Part shown: in pieces, positions 13,203 to 27,873 of the stretch
Numbering within the stretch: the first letter of the stretch is position 1
Layout: the number at the start of each line of letters is the position of its first letter
NCBI GenBank assembly: GCA_963680875.1
Contig: OY804579.1
Location: 32,101,804-32,165,803, forward strand
Reading direction: 5' to 3'
Length of the DNA stretch: 64,000 nucleotides
Origin: Bathymodiolus brooksi
Lineage: Eukaryota; Mollusca; Bivalvia; Mytilida; Modiolidae
Position numbers and translations under genes: made by a program
The notes under the pieces: model-generated
The model's database searches: none
What the model was told of the DNA's origin: nothing
What the model saw: only the letters and a program-made list of their open reading frames with translations

Positions 13203-14651
13203 CGTCTTCTCATAAGACATAAGACATATATACATAAGAAACCCGCTATGTTACTCATATAGTCACCAAGGGTAAGGAGTTCCGTCTTCTCATAAGACAT
13301 AAGACATATATGCATAAGACACCCGCTATGTTGCTCATATAGTCACCAAGGCTAAGGAGTTCCGTCTTCTCATAAGACATAAGACATATATACATAAGAC
13401 ACCCGCTATGTTACTCATATATTCACCAAGGGTAAGGAGTTCCCTCTTCTCATAAGACATAGGACATATATGCATAAGACACCCGCTATGTTGCTCATAT
13501 AGTCACCAAGGGTAAGGAGTTCCGTCTTCTCATAAGACATAAGACATATATACATAAGACACCCGCTATGTTACTCATATAGTCACCAAGGGTAAGGATT
13601 TCCGTCTTCTCATAAGACATAAGACATATATTCATAAGACACCCGCTATGTTACTCATATAGTCACCAAGGGTAAGGAGTTCCGTCTTCTCATAAGACAT
13701 AAGACATACATACATAAGACACCCGCTATGTTACTCATATAGTCATCAAGGGTAAGGAGTTCTGTCTTCTCATAAGACATAAGACATATATTCATAAGAC
13801 ACCCTCTATGTTACTCATATAGTCACCAAGGGTAAGGAGTTCCGTCTTCTCATAAGACATAAGACATATTTGCATAAGACACCCGCTATGTTGCTCATAT
13901 AGTCACCAAGGGTAAGGAGTTCCGTCTTCTCATAAGACATAAGACATACATACATAAGACACCCGCTATGTTACTCATATAGTCACCAAGGGTAAGGAGT
14001 TCCGCCTTCTCATAATACATAAGACATATATACATAAGACACCCGCTATGTTACTCATATAGTCACCAAGGGTAAGGAGTTCCGTCTTCTCATAAGACAT
14101 AAGACATACATACATAAGACACCCGCTATGTTACTCATATAGTCACCAAGGGTAAGGAGTTCCGTCTTCTCATAAGACATAAGACATACATACATAAGAC
14201 ACCTGCTATGTTTCTCATATAGTCACCAAGGGTAAGGAATTTCGTCTTCTCATAAGACATAAGACATATATGCATAAGACACCCGCTATCTTGCTCATAT
14301 AGTCACCAAGGGTAAGGAGTTCCGTCTTCTCATAAGACATAAGACATATATACATAAGACACCCGTTATGTTACTCATATAGTCACCAAGGGTAAGGAGT
14401 TTCATCTTCTCATAAGACATAAGACATACATACATAAGACACCCGCTATGTTACTCATATAGTCACCAAGGGTAAGGAGTTCCGTCTTCTCATAAGACAT
14501 AAGACATATATGCATAAGACACCCGCTATGTTACTCATATAGTCACCAAGGGTAAGGAGTTCCGTCTTCTCATAAGACATAAGACATATATACATAAGAC
14601 ACCCACTATGTTCCTTATATAGTCACCAAGGGTAAGCAGCTCCGTGATAAG
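11639..14651. repeat. Block B7: 37 monomers + 53-bp closer (chimeric, s3/e2)
   Basis: The block is 3,013 bp. Its first 20 monomers match the start of B8 and its last 17 match B6 from the second monomer on. Monomer 20 (13159-13238) is the fusion: it begins CCCTCT as in B8 but ends with the TATACA tail of B6's first monomer. The block is therefore the junction of a 3,013-bp tandem duplication. Confidence 0.93.
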
Positions 14652-16215
14652 ACACCCGCCATGTTACTCATATAGTCACCAAGGGAAAGGAGTTCCGTCT
14701 TCTCATAAGACATAAGACATACATACATAAGACACCCGCTATGTTACTCATATATTCACCAAGGGTAAGGAGTTCCATCTTCTCATAAGACATAGGACAT
14801 ATATGCATAAGACACCCGCTATGTTGCTCATATAGTCACCAAGGGTAAGGAGTTCCGTCTTCTCATAAGACATAAGACATATATACATAAGACACCCGCT
14901 ATGTTACTCATATAGTCACCAAGGGTAAGGAGTTCCGTCTTCTCATAAGACATAAGACATATATTCATAAGACACCCGCTATGTTACTCATATAGTCACC
15001 AAGGGTAAGGAGTTCCGTCTTCTCATAAGACATAAGACATACATACATAAGACACCCGCTATGTTACTCATATAGTCATCAAGGGTAAGGAGTTCTGTCT
15101 TCTCATAAGACATAAGACATATATTCATAAGACACCCTCTATGTTACTCATATAGTCACCAAGGGTAAGGAGTTCCGTCTTCTCATAAGACATAAGACAT
15201 ATTTGCATAAGACACCCGCTATGTTGCTCATATAGTCACCAAGGGTAAGGAGTTCCGTCTTCTCATAAGACATAAGACATACATACATAAGACACCCGCT
15301 ATGTTACTCATATAGTCACCAAGGGTAAGGAGTTCCGTCTTCTCATAAGATATAAGACATATTTGCATAAGACACCCGCTATGTTGCTCATATAGTTACC
15401 AAGGGTAAGGAGTTCCGTCTTCTCATAAGACATAAGACATACATACATAAGACACCCGCAATGTTATTCATATAGTCACCAAGGGTAAGGAGTTCCGGCT
15501 TCTCATAAGACATAAGACATATATACATAAGACACCCGCTATGTTACTCATATAGTCACCAAGGGTAAGGAGTTCCATCTTCTCATAAGACATAAGACAT
15601 ACATACATAAGACACCCGCTATGTTACTCATATAGTCACCAAGGGTAAGGAGTTCCGTCGTCTCATAAGACATAAGACATATATGCATAAGACACCCGCT
15701 ATGTTGCTCATATAGTCACCAAGGGTAAGGAGTTCCGTCTTCTCATAAGACATAAGACATACATACATAAGACACCCGCTATGTTACTCATATATTCACC
15801 AAGGGTAAGGAGTTCCCTCTTCTCATAAGACATAGGACATATATGCATAAGACACCCGCTATGTTGCTCATATAGTCACCAAGGGTAAGGAGTTCCGTCT
15901 TCTCATAAGACATAAGACATATATACATAAGACACCCGCTATGTTACCCATATAGTCACCAAGGGTAAGGAGTTCCGTCTTCTCATAAGACATAAGACAT
16001 ATATTCATAAGACACCCGCTATGTTACTCATATAGTCACCAAGGGTAAGGAGTTCCGTCTTCTCATAAGACATAAGACATACATACATAAGACACCCGCT
16101 ATGTTACTCATATAGTCATCAAGGGTAAGGAGTTCTGTCTTCTCATAAGACATAAGACATATATTCATAAGACACCCTCTATGTTACTCATATAGTCACC
16201 AAGGGTAAGGAGTTC
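13203..16215. repeat. Copy 2 of the 3,013-bp tandem duplication
   Basis: The unit covers the right part of B7 and the first 20 monomers of B8. It shares TTACCCATAT and other private bases with copy 1 at offset 3,013. The edges are approximate to one monomer. Confidence 0.85.
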
Positions 16216-17024
16216 CGTCTTCTCATAAGACATAAGACATATTTGCATAAGACACCCGCTATGTTGCTCATATAGTCACCAAGGGTAAGGAGTTCCGTCT
16301 TCTCATAAGACATAAGACATACATACATAAGACACCCGCTATGTTACTCATATAGTCACCAAGGGTAAGGAGTTCCGCCTTCTCATAATACATAAGACAT
16401 ATATACATAAGACACCCGCTATGTTACTCATATAGTCACCAAGGGTAAGGAGTTCCGTCTTCTCATAAGACATAAGACATACATACATAAGACACCCGCT
16501 ATGTTACTCATATAGTCACCAAGGGTAAGGAGTTCCGTCTTCTCATAAGACATAAGACATACATACATAAGACACCTGCTATGTTACTCATATAGTCACC
16601 AAGGGTAAGGAATTCCGTCTTCTCATAAGACATAAGACATATATGCATAAGACACCCGCTATCTTGCTCATATAGTCACCAAGGGTAAGGAGTTCCGTCT
16701 TCTCATAAGACATAAGACATATATACATAAGACACCCGTTATGTTACTCATATAGTCACCAAGGGTAAGGAGTTTCATCTTCTCATAAGACATAAGACAT
16801 ACATACATAAGACACCCGCTATGTTACTCATATAGTCACCAAGGGTAAGGAGTTCCGTCTTCTCATAAGACATAAGACATATATGCATAAGACACCCGCT
16901 ATGTTACTCATATAGTCACCAAGGGTAAGGAGTTCCGTCTTCTCATAAGACATAAGACATATATACATAAGACACCCACTATGTTCCTTATATAGTCACC
17001 AAGGGTAAGCAGCTCCGTGATAAG
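14652..17024. repeat. Block B8: 29 monomers + 53-bp closer (s3/e2)
   Basis: The block is 2,373 bp. Its left part matches the left part of B7, including the private TTACCCATAT (near 12931 and 15944). The whole block corresponds to B28, 28,010 bp downstream. C-subtype closer. Confidence 0.95.
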
Positions 17025-18837
17025 ACACCCGCCATGTTACTCATATAGTCACCAAGGGAAAGGAGTTCCGTCTTCTCATAAGACATAAGACATATATACA
17101 TAAGACACCCGCTATGTTGCTCATTTAGTCACCAAGGCTAAGGAGTTGCGTCTTCTCATAAGACATAAGACATACATACATAAGTCACCCGCTATGTTAC
17201 TCATATAGTCACCAAGGGTAAGGAGTTCCGTCTTCTCATAAGATATAAGACATATTTGCATAAGACACCCGCTATGTTGCTCATATAGTTACCAAGGGTA
17301 AGGAGTTCCGTCTTCTCATAAGACATAAGACATACATACATAAGACACCCGCAATGTTATTCATATAGTCACCAAAGGTAAGGAGTTCCGGCTTCTCATA
17401 AGACATAAGACATATATACATAAGACACCCGCTATGTTACTCATATAGTCACCAAGGGTAAGGAGTTCCGTCGTCTCATAAGACATAAGACATATATGCA
17501 TTAGACACCCGCTATGTTGCTCATATAGTCACCAAGGCTAAGGAGTTCCGTCTTCTCATAAGACATAAGACATACATACATAAGACACCCGCTATGTTAC
17601 TCATATATTCACCAAGGGTAAGGAGTTCCATCTTCTCATAAGACATAGGACATATATGCATAAGACACCCGCTATGTTGCTCATATAGTCACCAAGGGTA
17701 AGGAGTTCCGTCTTCTCATAAGACATAAGACATATATACATAAGACACCCGCTATGTTACTCATATAGTCACCAAGGGTAAGGAGTTCCGTCTTCTCATA
17801 AGACATAAGACATATATTCATAAGACACCCGCTATGTTACTCATATAGTCACCAAGGGTAAGGAGTTCCGTCTTCTCATAAGACATAAGACATACATACA
17901 TAAGACACCCGCTATGTTACTCATATAGTCATCAAGGGTAAGGAGTTCTGTCTTCTCATAAGACATAAGACATATATTCATAAGACACCCTCTATGTTAC
18001 TCATATAGTCACCAAGGGTAAGGAGTTCCGTCTTCTCATAAGACATAAGACATATTTGCATAAGAAACCCGCTATGTTGCTCATATAGTCACCAAGGGTA
18101 AGGAGTTCCGTCTTCTCATAAGACATAAGACATACATACATAAGACACCCGCTATGTTACTCATATAGTCACCAAGGGTAAGGAGTTCCGCCTTCTCATA
18201 ATACATAAGACATATATACATAAGACACCCGCTATGTTACTCATATAGTCACCAAGGGTAAGGAGTTCCGTCTTCTCATAAGACATAAGACATACATACA
18301 TAAGACACCCGCTATGTTACTCATATAGTCACAAAGGGTAAGGAGTTCCGTCTTCTCATAAGACATAAGACATACATACATAAGACACCTGCTATGTTGC
18401 TCATATAGTCACCAAGGGTAAGGAGTTCAGTCTTCTCATAAGACATAAGACATACATACATAAGACACCTGCTATGTTGCTCATACAGTCACCAAGGGTA
18501 AGCAGTTCAGTCTTCTCATAAGACATAAGACATATATACATAAGACACCCGCTATATTACTCATATAGTCACCAAGGATAAGGAGTTCCGTCTTCTCATA
18601 AGACATTAGACATACATATATAAGGTACCCGCTGTGTTACTCATATAGTCACCAAGGGTAAGGAGTTCCGTCTTCTCATAAGACATAAGACATATATACA
18701 TCAGACACCCGCTATGTTACTCATATAGTCAACAAGGGTAAGGAGTTCCGTCTTCTCATAAGACATAAGACATATATACATAAGACACCCACTATGTTCC
18801 TTATATAGTTACCAAGGGTAAGCAGCTCCGTGATAAG
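17025..18837. repeat. Block B9: 22 monomers + 53-bp closer (s1/e1)
   Basis: The block is 1,813 bp. It corresponds to B29 but lacks one CCATC monomer near 17455, so it is 80 bp shorter. It shares ACCAAAGGTA (17376) with B29 (45386). T-subtype closer. Confidence 0.95.
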
Positions 18838-20330
18838 ACACCCGCCATGTTACTCATATAGTCACCAAGGGAAAGGAGTTCCGTCTTCTCATAAGACATA
18901 AGACATATATACATAAGAAACCCGCTATGTTACTCATATAGTCACCAAGAGTAAGGAGTTCCGTCTTCTCATAAGACATAAGACATATATGCATAAGACA
19001 CCCGCTATGTTGCTCATATAGTCACCAAGGCTAAGGAGTTCCGTCTTCTCATAAGACATAAGACATATATACATAAGACAACCGCTATGTTACTCATATA
19101 TTCACCAAGGGTAAGGAGTTCCCTCTTCTCATAAGACATAGGACATATATGCATAAGACACCCGCTATGTTGCTCATATAGTCACCAAGGGTAAGGAGTT
19201 CCGTCTTCTCATAAGACATAAGACATATATACATAAGACACCCGCTATGTTACTCATATAGTCACCAAGGGTAAGGAGTTCCGTCTTCTCATAAGACATA
19301 AGACATATATTCATAAGACACCCGCTATGTTACTCATATAGTCACCAAGGGTAAGGAGTTCCGTCTTCTCATAAGACATAAGACATACATACATAAGACA
19401 CCCGCTATGTTACTCATATAGTCATCAAGGGTAAGGAGTTCTGTCTTCTCATAAGACATAAGACATATATTCATAAGACACCCTCTATGTTACTCATATA
19501 GTCACCAAGGGTAAGGAGTTCCGTCTTCTCATAAGACATAAGACATATTTGCATAAGACACCCGCTATGTTGCTCATATAGTCACCAAGGGTAAGGAGTT
19601 CCGTCTTCTCATAAGACATAAGACATACATACATAAGACACCCGCTATGTTACTCATATAGTCACCAAGGGTAAGGAGTTCCGCCTTCTCATAATACATA
19701 AGACATATATACATAAGACACCCGCTATGTTACTCATATAGTCACCAAGGGTAAGGAGTTCCGTCTTCTCATAAGACATAAGACATACATACATAAGACA
19801 CCCGCTATGTTACTCATATAGTCACCAAGGGTAAGGAGTTCCGTCTTCTCATAAGACATAAGACATACATACATAAGACACCTGCTATGTTACTCATATA
19901 GTCACCAAGGGTAAGGAATTTCGTCTTCTCATAAGACATAAGACATATATGCATAAGACACCCGCTATCTTGCTCATATAGTCACCAAGGGTAAGGAGTT
20001 CCGTCTTCTCATAAGACATAAGACATATATACATAAGACACCCGTTATGTTACTCATATAGTCACCAAGGGTAAGGAGTTTCATCTTCTCATAAGACATA
20101 AGACATACATACATAAGACACCCGCTATGTTACTCATATAGTCACCAAGGGTAAGGAGTTCCGTCTTCTCATAAGACATAAGACATATATGCATAAGACA
20201 CCCGCTATGTTACTCATATAGTCACCAAGGGTAAGGAGTTCCGTCTTCTCATAAGACATAAGACATATATACATAAGACACCCACTATGTTCCTTATATA
20301 GTCACCAAGGGTAAGCAGCTCCGTGATAAG
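18838..20330. repeat. Block B10: 18 monomers + 53-bp closer (s2/e2)
   Basis: The block is 1,493 bp and corresponds to B30. Both carry CCAAGAGTAAGG in the second monomer (18950 and 47040). B30 has lost one monomer near its right end. Confidence 0.95.
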
Positions 20331-22703
20331 ACACCCGCCATGTTACTCATATAGTCACCAAGGGAAAGGAGTTCCGTCTTCTCATAAGACATAAGACATA
20401 CATACATAAGACACCCGCTATGTTACTCATATATTCACCAAGGGTAAGGAGTTCCATCTTCTCATAAGACATAGGACATATATGCATAAGACACCCGCTA
20501 TGTTGCTCATATAGTCACCAAGGGTAAGGAGTTCCGTCTTCTCATAAGACATAAGACATATATACATAAGACCACCGCTATGTTACTCATATAGTCACCA
20601 AGGGTAAGGAGTTCCGTCTTCTCATAAGACATAAGACATATATTCATAAGACACCCGCTATGTTACTCATATAGTCACCAAGGGTAAGGAGTTCCGTCTT
20701 CTCATAAGACATAAGACATACATACATAAGACACCCGCTATGTTACTCATATAGTCATCAAGGGTAAGGAGTTCTGTCTTCTCATAAGACATAAGACATA
20801 TATTCATAAGAAACCCTCTATGTTACTCATATAGTCACCAAGGGTAAGGAGTTCCGTCTTCTCATAAGACATAAGACATATTTGCATAAGACACCCGCTA
20901 TGTTGCTCATATAGTCACCAAGGGTAAGGAGTTCCGTCTTCTCATAAGACATAAGACATACATACATAAGACACCCGCTATGTTACTCATATAGTCACCA
21001 AGGGTAAGGAGTTACGTCTTCTCATAAGATATAAGACATATTTGCATAAGACACCCGCTATGTTGCTCATATAGTTACCAAGGGTAAGGAGTTCCGTCTT
21101 CTCATAAGACATAAGACATACATACATAAGACACCCGCAATGTTATTCATATAGTCACCAAGGGTAAGGAGTTCCGGCTTCTCATAAGACATAAGACATA
21201 TATACATAAGACACCCGCTATGTTACTCATATAGTCACCAAGGGTAAGGAGTTCCATCTTCTCATAAGACATAAGACATACATACATAAGACACCCGCTA
21301 TGTTACTCATATAGTCACCAAGGGTAAGGAGTTCCGTCGTCTCATAAGACATAAGACATATATGCATTAGACACCCGCTATGTTGCTCATATAGTCACCA
21401 AGGCTAAGGAGTTCCGTCTTCTCATAAGACATAAGACATACATACATAAGACACCCGCTATGTTACTCATATATTCACCAAGGGTAAGGAGTTCCATCTT
21501 CTCATAAGACATAGGACATATATGCATAAGACACCCGCTATGTTGCTCATATAGTCACCAAGGGTAAGGAGTTCCGTCTTCTCATAAGACATAAGACATA
21601 TATACATAAAACACCCGCTATGTTACTCATATAGTCACCAAGGGTAAGGAGTTCCGTCTTCTCATAAGACATAAGACATATATTCATAAGACACCCGCTA
21701 TGTTACTCATATAGTCACCAAGGGTAAGGAGTTCCGTCTTCTCATAAGACATAAGACATACATACATAAGACACCCGCTATGTTACTCATATAGTCATCA
21801 AGGGTAAGGAGTTCTGTCTTCTCATAAGACATAAGACATATATTCATAAGACACCCTCTATGTTACTCATATAGTCACCAAGGGTAAGGAGTTCCGTCTT
21901 CTCATAAGACATAAGACATATTTGCATAAGACACCCGCTATGTTGCTCATATAGTCACCAAGGGTAAGGAGTTCCGTCTTCTCATAAGACATAAGACATA
22001 CATACATAAGACACCCGCTATGTTACTCATATAGTCACCAAGGGTAAGGAGTTCCGCCTTCTCATAATACATAAGACATATATACATAAGACACCCGCTA
22101 TGTTACTCATATAGTCACCAAGGGTAAGGAGTTCCGTCTTCTCATAAGACATAAGACATACATACATAAGACACCCGCTATGTTACTCATATAGTCACAA
22201 AGGGTAAGGAGTTCCGTCTTCTCATAAGACATAAGACATACATACATAAGACACCTGCTATGTTGCTCATATAGTCACCAAGGGTAAGGAGTTCAGTCTT
22301 CTCATAAGACATAAGACATACATACATAAGACACCTGCTATGTTGCTCATACAGTCACCAAGGGTAAGCAGTTCAGTCTTCTCATAAGACATAAGACATA
22401 TATACATAAGACACCCGCTATGTTACTCATATAGTCACCAAGGATAAGGAGTTCCGTCTTCTCATAAGACATTAGACATACATATATAAGGCACCCGCTG
22501 TGTTACTCATATAGTCACCAAGGGTAAGGAGTTCCGTCTTCTCATAAGACATAAGACAAATATACATCAGACACCCGCTATGTTACTCATATAGTCAACA
22601 AGGGTAAGGAGTTCCGTCTTCTCATAAGACATAAGACATATATACATAAGACACCCACTATGTTCCTTATATAGTTACCAAGGGTAAGCAGCTCCGTGAT
22701 AAG
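20331..22703. repeat. Block B11: 29 monomers + 53-bp closer (s3/e1)
   Basis: The block is 2,373 bp. Its right part, from about 21231, is the left end of the 7.5-kb tandem duplication and is repeated in B16. The private base GACAAATATACATC (22559) recurs 7,543 bp later at 30102. GTTACG (21014) is shared with B31 (49024). T-subtype closer. Confidence 0.95.
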
Positions 22704-24114
22704 ACACCCGCCATGTTACTCATATAGTCACCAAGGGAAAGGAGTTCCGTCTTCTCATAAGACATAAGACATATATACATAAGAAACCCGCTATGTTACT
22801 CATATAGTCACCAAGGGTAAGGAGTTCGTCTTCTCATAAGTCATAAGACATATATGCATAAGACACCCGCTATGTTGCTCATATAGTCACCAAGGCTAAG
22901 GAGTTCCGTCTTCTCATAAGACATAAGACATATATACATAAGACACCCGCTATGTTACTCATATATTCACCAAGGGTAAGGAGTTCCCTCTTCTCATAAG
23001 ACATAGGACATATATGCATAAGACACCCGCTATGTTGCTCATATAGTCACCAAGGGTAAGGAGTTCCGTCTTCTCATAAGACATAAGACATATATTCATA
23101 AGACACCCGCTATGTTACTCATATAGTCACCAAGGGTAAGGAGTTCCGTCTTTTCATAAGACATAAGACATACATACATAAGACACCCGCTATGTTACTC
23201 ATATAGTCATCAAGGGTAAGGAGTTCTGTCTTCTCATAAGACATAAGACATATATTCATAAGACACCCTCTATGTTACTCATATAGTCACCAAGGGTAAG
23301 GAGTTCCGTCTTCTCATAAGACATAAGACATATTTGCATAAGACACCCGCTATGTTGCTCATATAGTCACCAAGGGTAAGGAGTTCCGTCTTCTCATAAG
23401 ACATAAGACATACATACATAAGACACCCGCTATGTTACTCATATAGTCACCAAGGGAAAGGAGTTCCGCCTTCTCATAATACATAAGACATATATACATA
23501 AGACACCCGCTATGTTACTCATATAGTCACCAAGGGTAAGGAGTTCCGTCTTCTCATAAGACATAAGACATACATACATAAGACATCCGCTATGTTACTC
23601 ATATAGTCACCAAGGGTAAGGAGTTCCGTCTTCTCATAAGACATAAGACATACATACATAAGACACCTGCTATGTTACTCATATAGTCACCAAGGGTAAG
23701 GAATTCCGTCTTCTCATAAGACATAAGACATATATGCATAAGACACCCGCTATCTTGCTCATATAGTCACCAAGGGTAAGGAGTTCCGTCTTCTCATAAG
23801 ACATATGACATATATACATAAGACACCCGTTATGTTACTCATATAGTCACCAAGGGTAAGGAGTTTCATCTTCTCATAAGACATAAGATATACATACATA
23901 AGACACCCGCTATGTTACTCATATAGTCACCAAGGGTAAGGAGTTCCGTCTTTTCATAAGACATAAGACATATATGCATAAGACACCCGCTATGTTACTC
24001 ATATAGTCACCAAGGGTAAGGAGTTCCGTCTTCTCATAAGACATAAGACATATATACATAAGACACCCACTATGTTCCTTATATAGTCACCAAGGGTAAG
24101 CAGCTCGTGATAAG
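22704..24114. repeat. Block B12: 17 monomers + 52-bp closer (s2/e2)
   Basis: The block is 1,411 bp. One monomer near 22829 has lost a C (GAGTTCGTC), and the closer has lost a C (GCTCGTG), giving 52 bp. The closer deletion is shared with B17 but the 22829 deletion is not. The private ACATATGACA (23806) is also shared with B17 (31350). Confidence 0.95.
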
Positions 24115-25287
24115 ACACCCGCCATGTTACTCATATAGTCACCAAGGGAAAGGAGTTCCGTCTTCTCATAAGACATAAGACATATATACATAAGACACCC
24201 GCTATGTTGCTCATATAGTCACCAAAGCTAAGGAGTTGCGTCTTCTCATAAGACATAAGACATACATACATAAGACACCCGCTATGTTACTCATATAGTC
24301 ACCAAGGGTAAGGAGTTCCATCTTCTCATAAGACATAAGACATACATACATAAGACACCCGCTATGTTACTCATATAGTCACCAAGGGTAAGGAGTTCCG
24401 TCGTCTCATAAGACATAAGACATATATGCATTAGACACCCGCTATGTTGCTCATATAGTCACCAAGGGTAAGGAGTTCCGTCTTCTCATAAGACATAAGA
24501 CATATTTGCATAAGACACCCGCTATGTTGCTCATATAGTCACCAAGGGTAAGGAGTTCCGTCTTCTCATAAGACATAAGACATACATACATAAGACACCC
24601 GCTATGTTACTCATATAGTCACCAAGGGTAAGGAGTTCCGCCTTCTCATAATACATAAGACATATATACATAAGACACCCGCTATGTTACTCATATAGTC
24701 ACCAAGGGTAAGGAGTTCCGTCTTCTCATAAGACATAAGACATACATACATAAGACACCCGCTATGTTACTCATATAGTCACAAAGGGTAAGGAGTTCCG
24801 TCTTCTCATAAGACATAAGACATACATACATAAGACACCTGCTATGTTGCTCATATAGTCACCAAGGGTAAGGAGTTCAGTCTTCTCATAAGACATAAGA
24901 CATACATACATAAGACACCTGCTATGTTGCTCATACAGTCACCAAGGGTAAGCAGTTCAGTCTTCTAATAAGACATAAGACATATATACATAAGACACCC
25001 GCTATGTTACTCATAAAGTCACCAAAGATAAGGAGTTCCGTCTTCTCATAAGACATTAGACATACAAATATAAGGCACCCGCTGTGTTACTCATATAGTC
25101 ACCAAGGGTAAGGAGTTCCGTCTTCTCATAAGACATAAGACATATATACATCAGACACCCGCTATGTTACTCATATAGTCAACAAGGGTAAGGAGTTCCG
25201 TCTTCTCATAAGACATAAGACATATATACATAAGACACCCACTATGTTCCTTATATAGTTACCAAGGGTAAGCAGCTCCGTGATAAG
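24115..25287. repeat. Block B13: 14 monomers + 53-bp closer (s1/e1, deleted)
   Basis: The block is 1,173 bp. It matches B18 but lacks three consecutive monomers (the equivalents of 31819-32058), a 240-bp in-register deletion at about 24275. Shared derived bases with B18 include CCAAAGCTAAGG, CATAAAGTC and CAAATATAAGG. T-subtype closer. Confidence 0.94.
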
Positions 25288-27020
25288 ACACCCGCCATGT
25301 TACTAATATAGTCACCAAGGGAAAGGAGTTCCGTCTTCTCATAAGACATAAGACATATATACATAAGAAACCCGCTATGTTACTCATATAGTCACCAAGG
25401 GTAAGGAGTTCCGTCTTCTCATAAGACATAAGACATATATGCATAAGACACCCGCTATGTTGCTCATATAGTCACCAAGGCTAAGGAGTTCCGTCTTCTC
25501 ATAAGAAATAAGACATATATACATAAGACACCCGCTATGTTGCTCATATAGTCACCAAGGCTAAGGAGTTCCGTCTTCTCATAAGACATAAGACATACAT
25601 ACATAAGACACCCGCTATGTTACTCATATAGTCACCAAGGGTAAGGAGTTCCGTCTTCTCATAAGATATAAGACATATTTGCATAAGACACCCGCTATGT
25701 TGCTCATATAGTTACCAAGGGTAAGGAGTTCCGTCTTCTCATAAGACATAAGACATACATACATAAGACACCAGCAATGTTATTCATATAGTCACCAAGG
25801 GTAAGGAGTTCCGGCTTCTCATAAGACATAAGACATATATACATAAGACACCCGCTATGTTGCTCATATAGTCACCAAGGCTAAGGAGTTCCGTCTTCTC
25901 ATAAGACATAAGACATACATACATAAGACACCCGCTATGTTACTCATATATTCACCAAGGGTAAGGAGTTCCCTCTTCTCATAAGACATAGGACATATAT
26001 GCATAAGACACCCGCTATGTTGCTCATATAGTCACCAAGGGTAAGGAGTTCCGTCTTCTCATAAGACATAAGACATATATACATAAGACACCCGCTATGT
26101 TACTCATATAGTCACCAAGGGTAAGGAGTTCCGTCTTCTCATAAGACATAAGACATATATTCATAAGACACCCGCTATGTTACTCATATAGTCACCAAGG
26201 GTAAGGAGTTCCGTCTTCTCATAAGACATAAGACATATTTGCATAAGACACCCGCTATGTTGCTCATATAGTCACCAAGGGTAAGGAGTTCCGTCTTCTC
26301 ATAAGACATAAGACATACATACATAAGACACCCGCTATGTTACTCATATAGTCACCAAGGGTAAGGAGTTCCGCCTTCTCATAATACATAAGACATATAT
26401 ACATAAGACACCCGCTATGTTACTCATATAGTCACCAAGGGTAAGGAGTTCCGTCTTCTCATAAGACATAAGACATACATACATAAGACACCCGCTATGT
26501 TACTCATATAGTCACAAAGGGTAAGGAGTTCCGTCTTCTCATAAGACATAAGACATACATACATAAGACACCTGCTATGTTGCTCATATAGTCACCAAGG
26601 GTAAGGAGTTCAGTCTTCTCATAAGACATAAGACATACATACATAAGACACCTGCTATGTTGCTCATACAGTCACCAAGGGTAAGCAGTTCAGTCTTCTC
26701 ATAAGACATAAGACATATATACATAAGACACCCGCTATGTTACTCATATAGTCACCAAGGATAAGGAGTTCCGTCTTCTCATAAGACATTAGACATACAT
26801 ATATAAGGCACCCGCTGTGTTACTCATATAGTCACCAAGGGTAAGGAGTTCCGTCTTCTCATAAGACATAAGACATATATACATCAGACACCCGCTATGT
26901 TACTCATATAGTCAACAAGGGTAAGGAGTTCCGTCTTCTCATAAGACATAAGACATATATACATAAGACACCCACTATGTTCCTTATATAGTCACCAAGG
27001 GTAAGCAGCTCCGTGATAAG
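25288..27020. repeat. Block B14: 21 monomers + 53-bp closer (s2/e1)
   Basis: The block is 1,733 bp and the first of three near-identical blocks (B14, B19, B33). Its first monomer has TACTAATATAG; the C-to-A change removes a minus-strand TGA and so opens a chance 61-codon frame across the boundary. B14 lacks the CAAAAGACAT mutation present in B19 and B33. Confidence 0.95.
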
Positions 27021-27873
27021 ACACCCGCCATGTTACTCATATAGTCACCAAGGGAAAGGAGTTCCGTCTTCTCATAAGACATAAGACATATATACATAAG
27101 AAACCCGCTATGTTACTCATATAGTCACCAAGGGTAAGGAGTTCCGTCTTCTCATAAGACATAAGACATATATGCATAAGACACCCGCTATGTTGCTCAT
27201 ATAGTCACCAAGGCTAAGGAGTTCCGTCTTCTCATAAGACATAAGACATATATACATAAGACACCCGCTATGTTACTCATATAGTCACCAAGGGTAAGGA
27301 GTTCCGTCTTCTCATAAGACATAAGACATACATACATAAGACACCCGCTATGTTACTCATATAGTCACCAAGGGTAAGGAGTTCTGCATTCTCATAAGTC
27401 ATAAGTCATATATTCATAAGACACCCGCTATGTTACTCATATAGTCACCAAGGGTAAGGAGTTCCGTCTTCTCATAAGACATAAGACATATATGCATAAG
27501 ACACCCGCTATCTTGCTCATATAGTCACCAAGGGTAAGGAGTTCCGTCTTCTCATAAGACATAAGACATATATACATAAGACACCCGTTATGTTACTCAT
27601 ATAGTCACCAAGGGTAAGGAGTTTCATCTTCTCATAAGACATAAGACATACATACATAAGACACCCGCTATGTTACTCATATAGTCACCAAGGGTAAGGA
27701 GTTCCGTCTTCTCATAAGACATAAGACATATATACATAAGACACCCGCTATGTTACTCATATAGTCACCAAGGGTAAGGAGTTCCGTCTTCTCATAAGAC
27801 ATAAGACATATATACATAAGACACCCACTATGTTCCTTATATAGTCACCAAGGGTAAGCAGCTCCGTGATAAG
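27021..27873. repeat. Block B15: 10 monomers + 53-bp closer (s2/e2)
   Basis: The block is 853 bp, repeated as B20 and B34. It carries the distinctive monomer with TTCTGCATTCTC and CATAAGTCATAAGTCATA near 27381-27415. Its first monomer keeps GACATATATAC, whereas B20 and B34 share GAAATATATAC. Confidence 0.95.

Noticed and set aside
25259..25444. 61-codon open reading frame on the minus strand, repeated at 33043-33228 and 53458-53643
   Set aside because: It lies wholly in satellite sequence across a block boundary. It is open only because CTCATATAG became CTAATATAG, removing a minus-strand TGA. The three copies are duplicates of one mutation, not independent conservation. There is no promoter, ribosome site or domain to support it.
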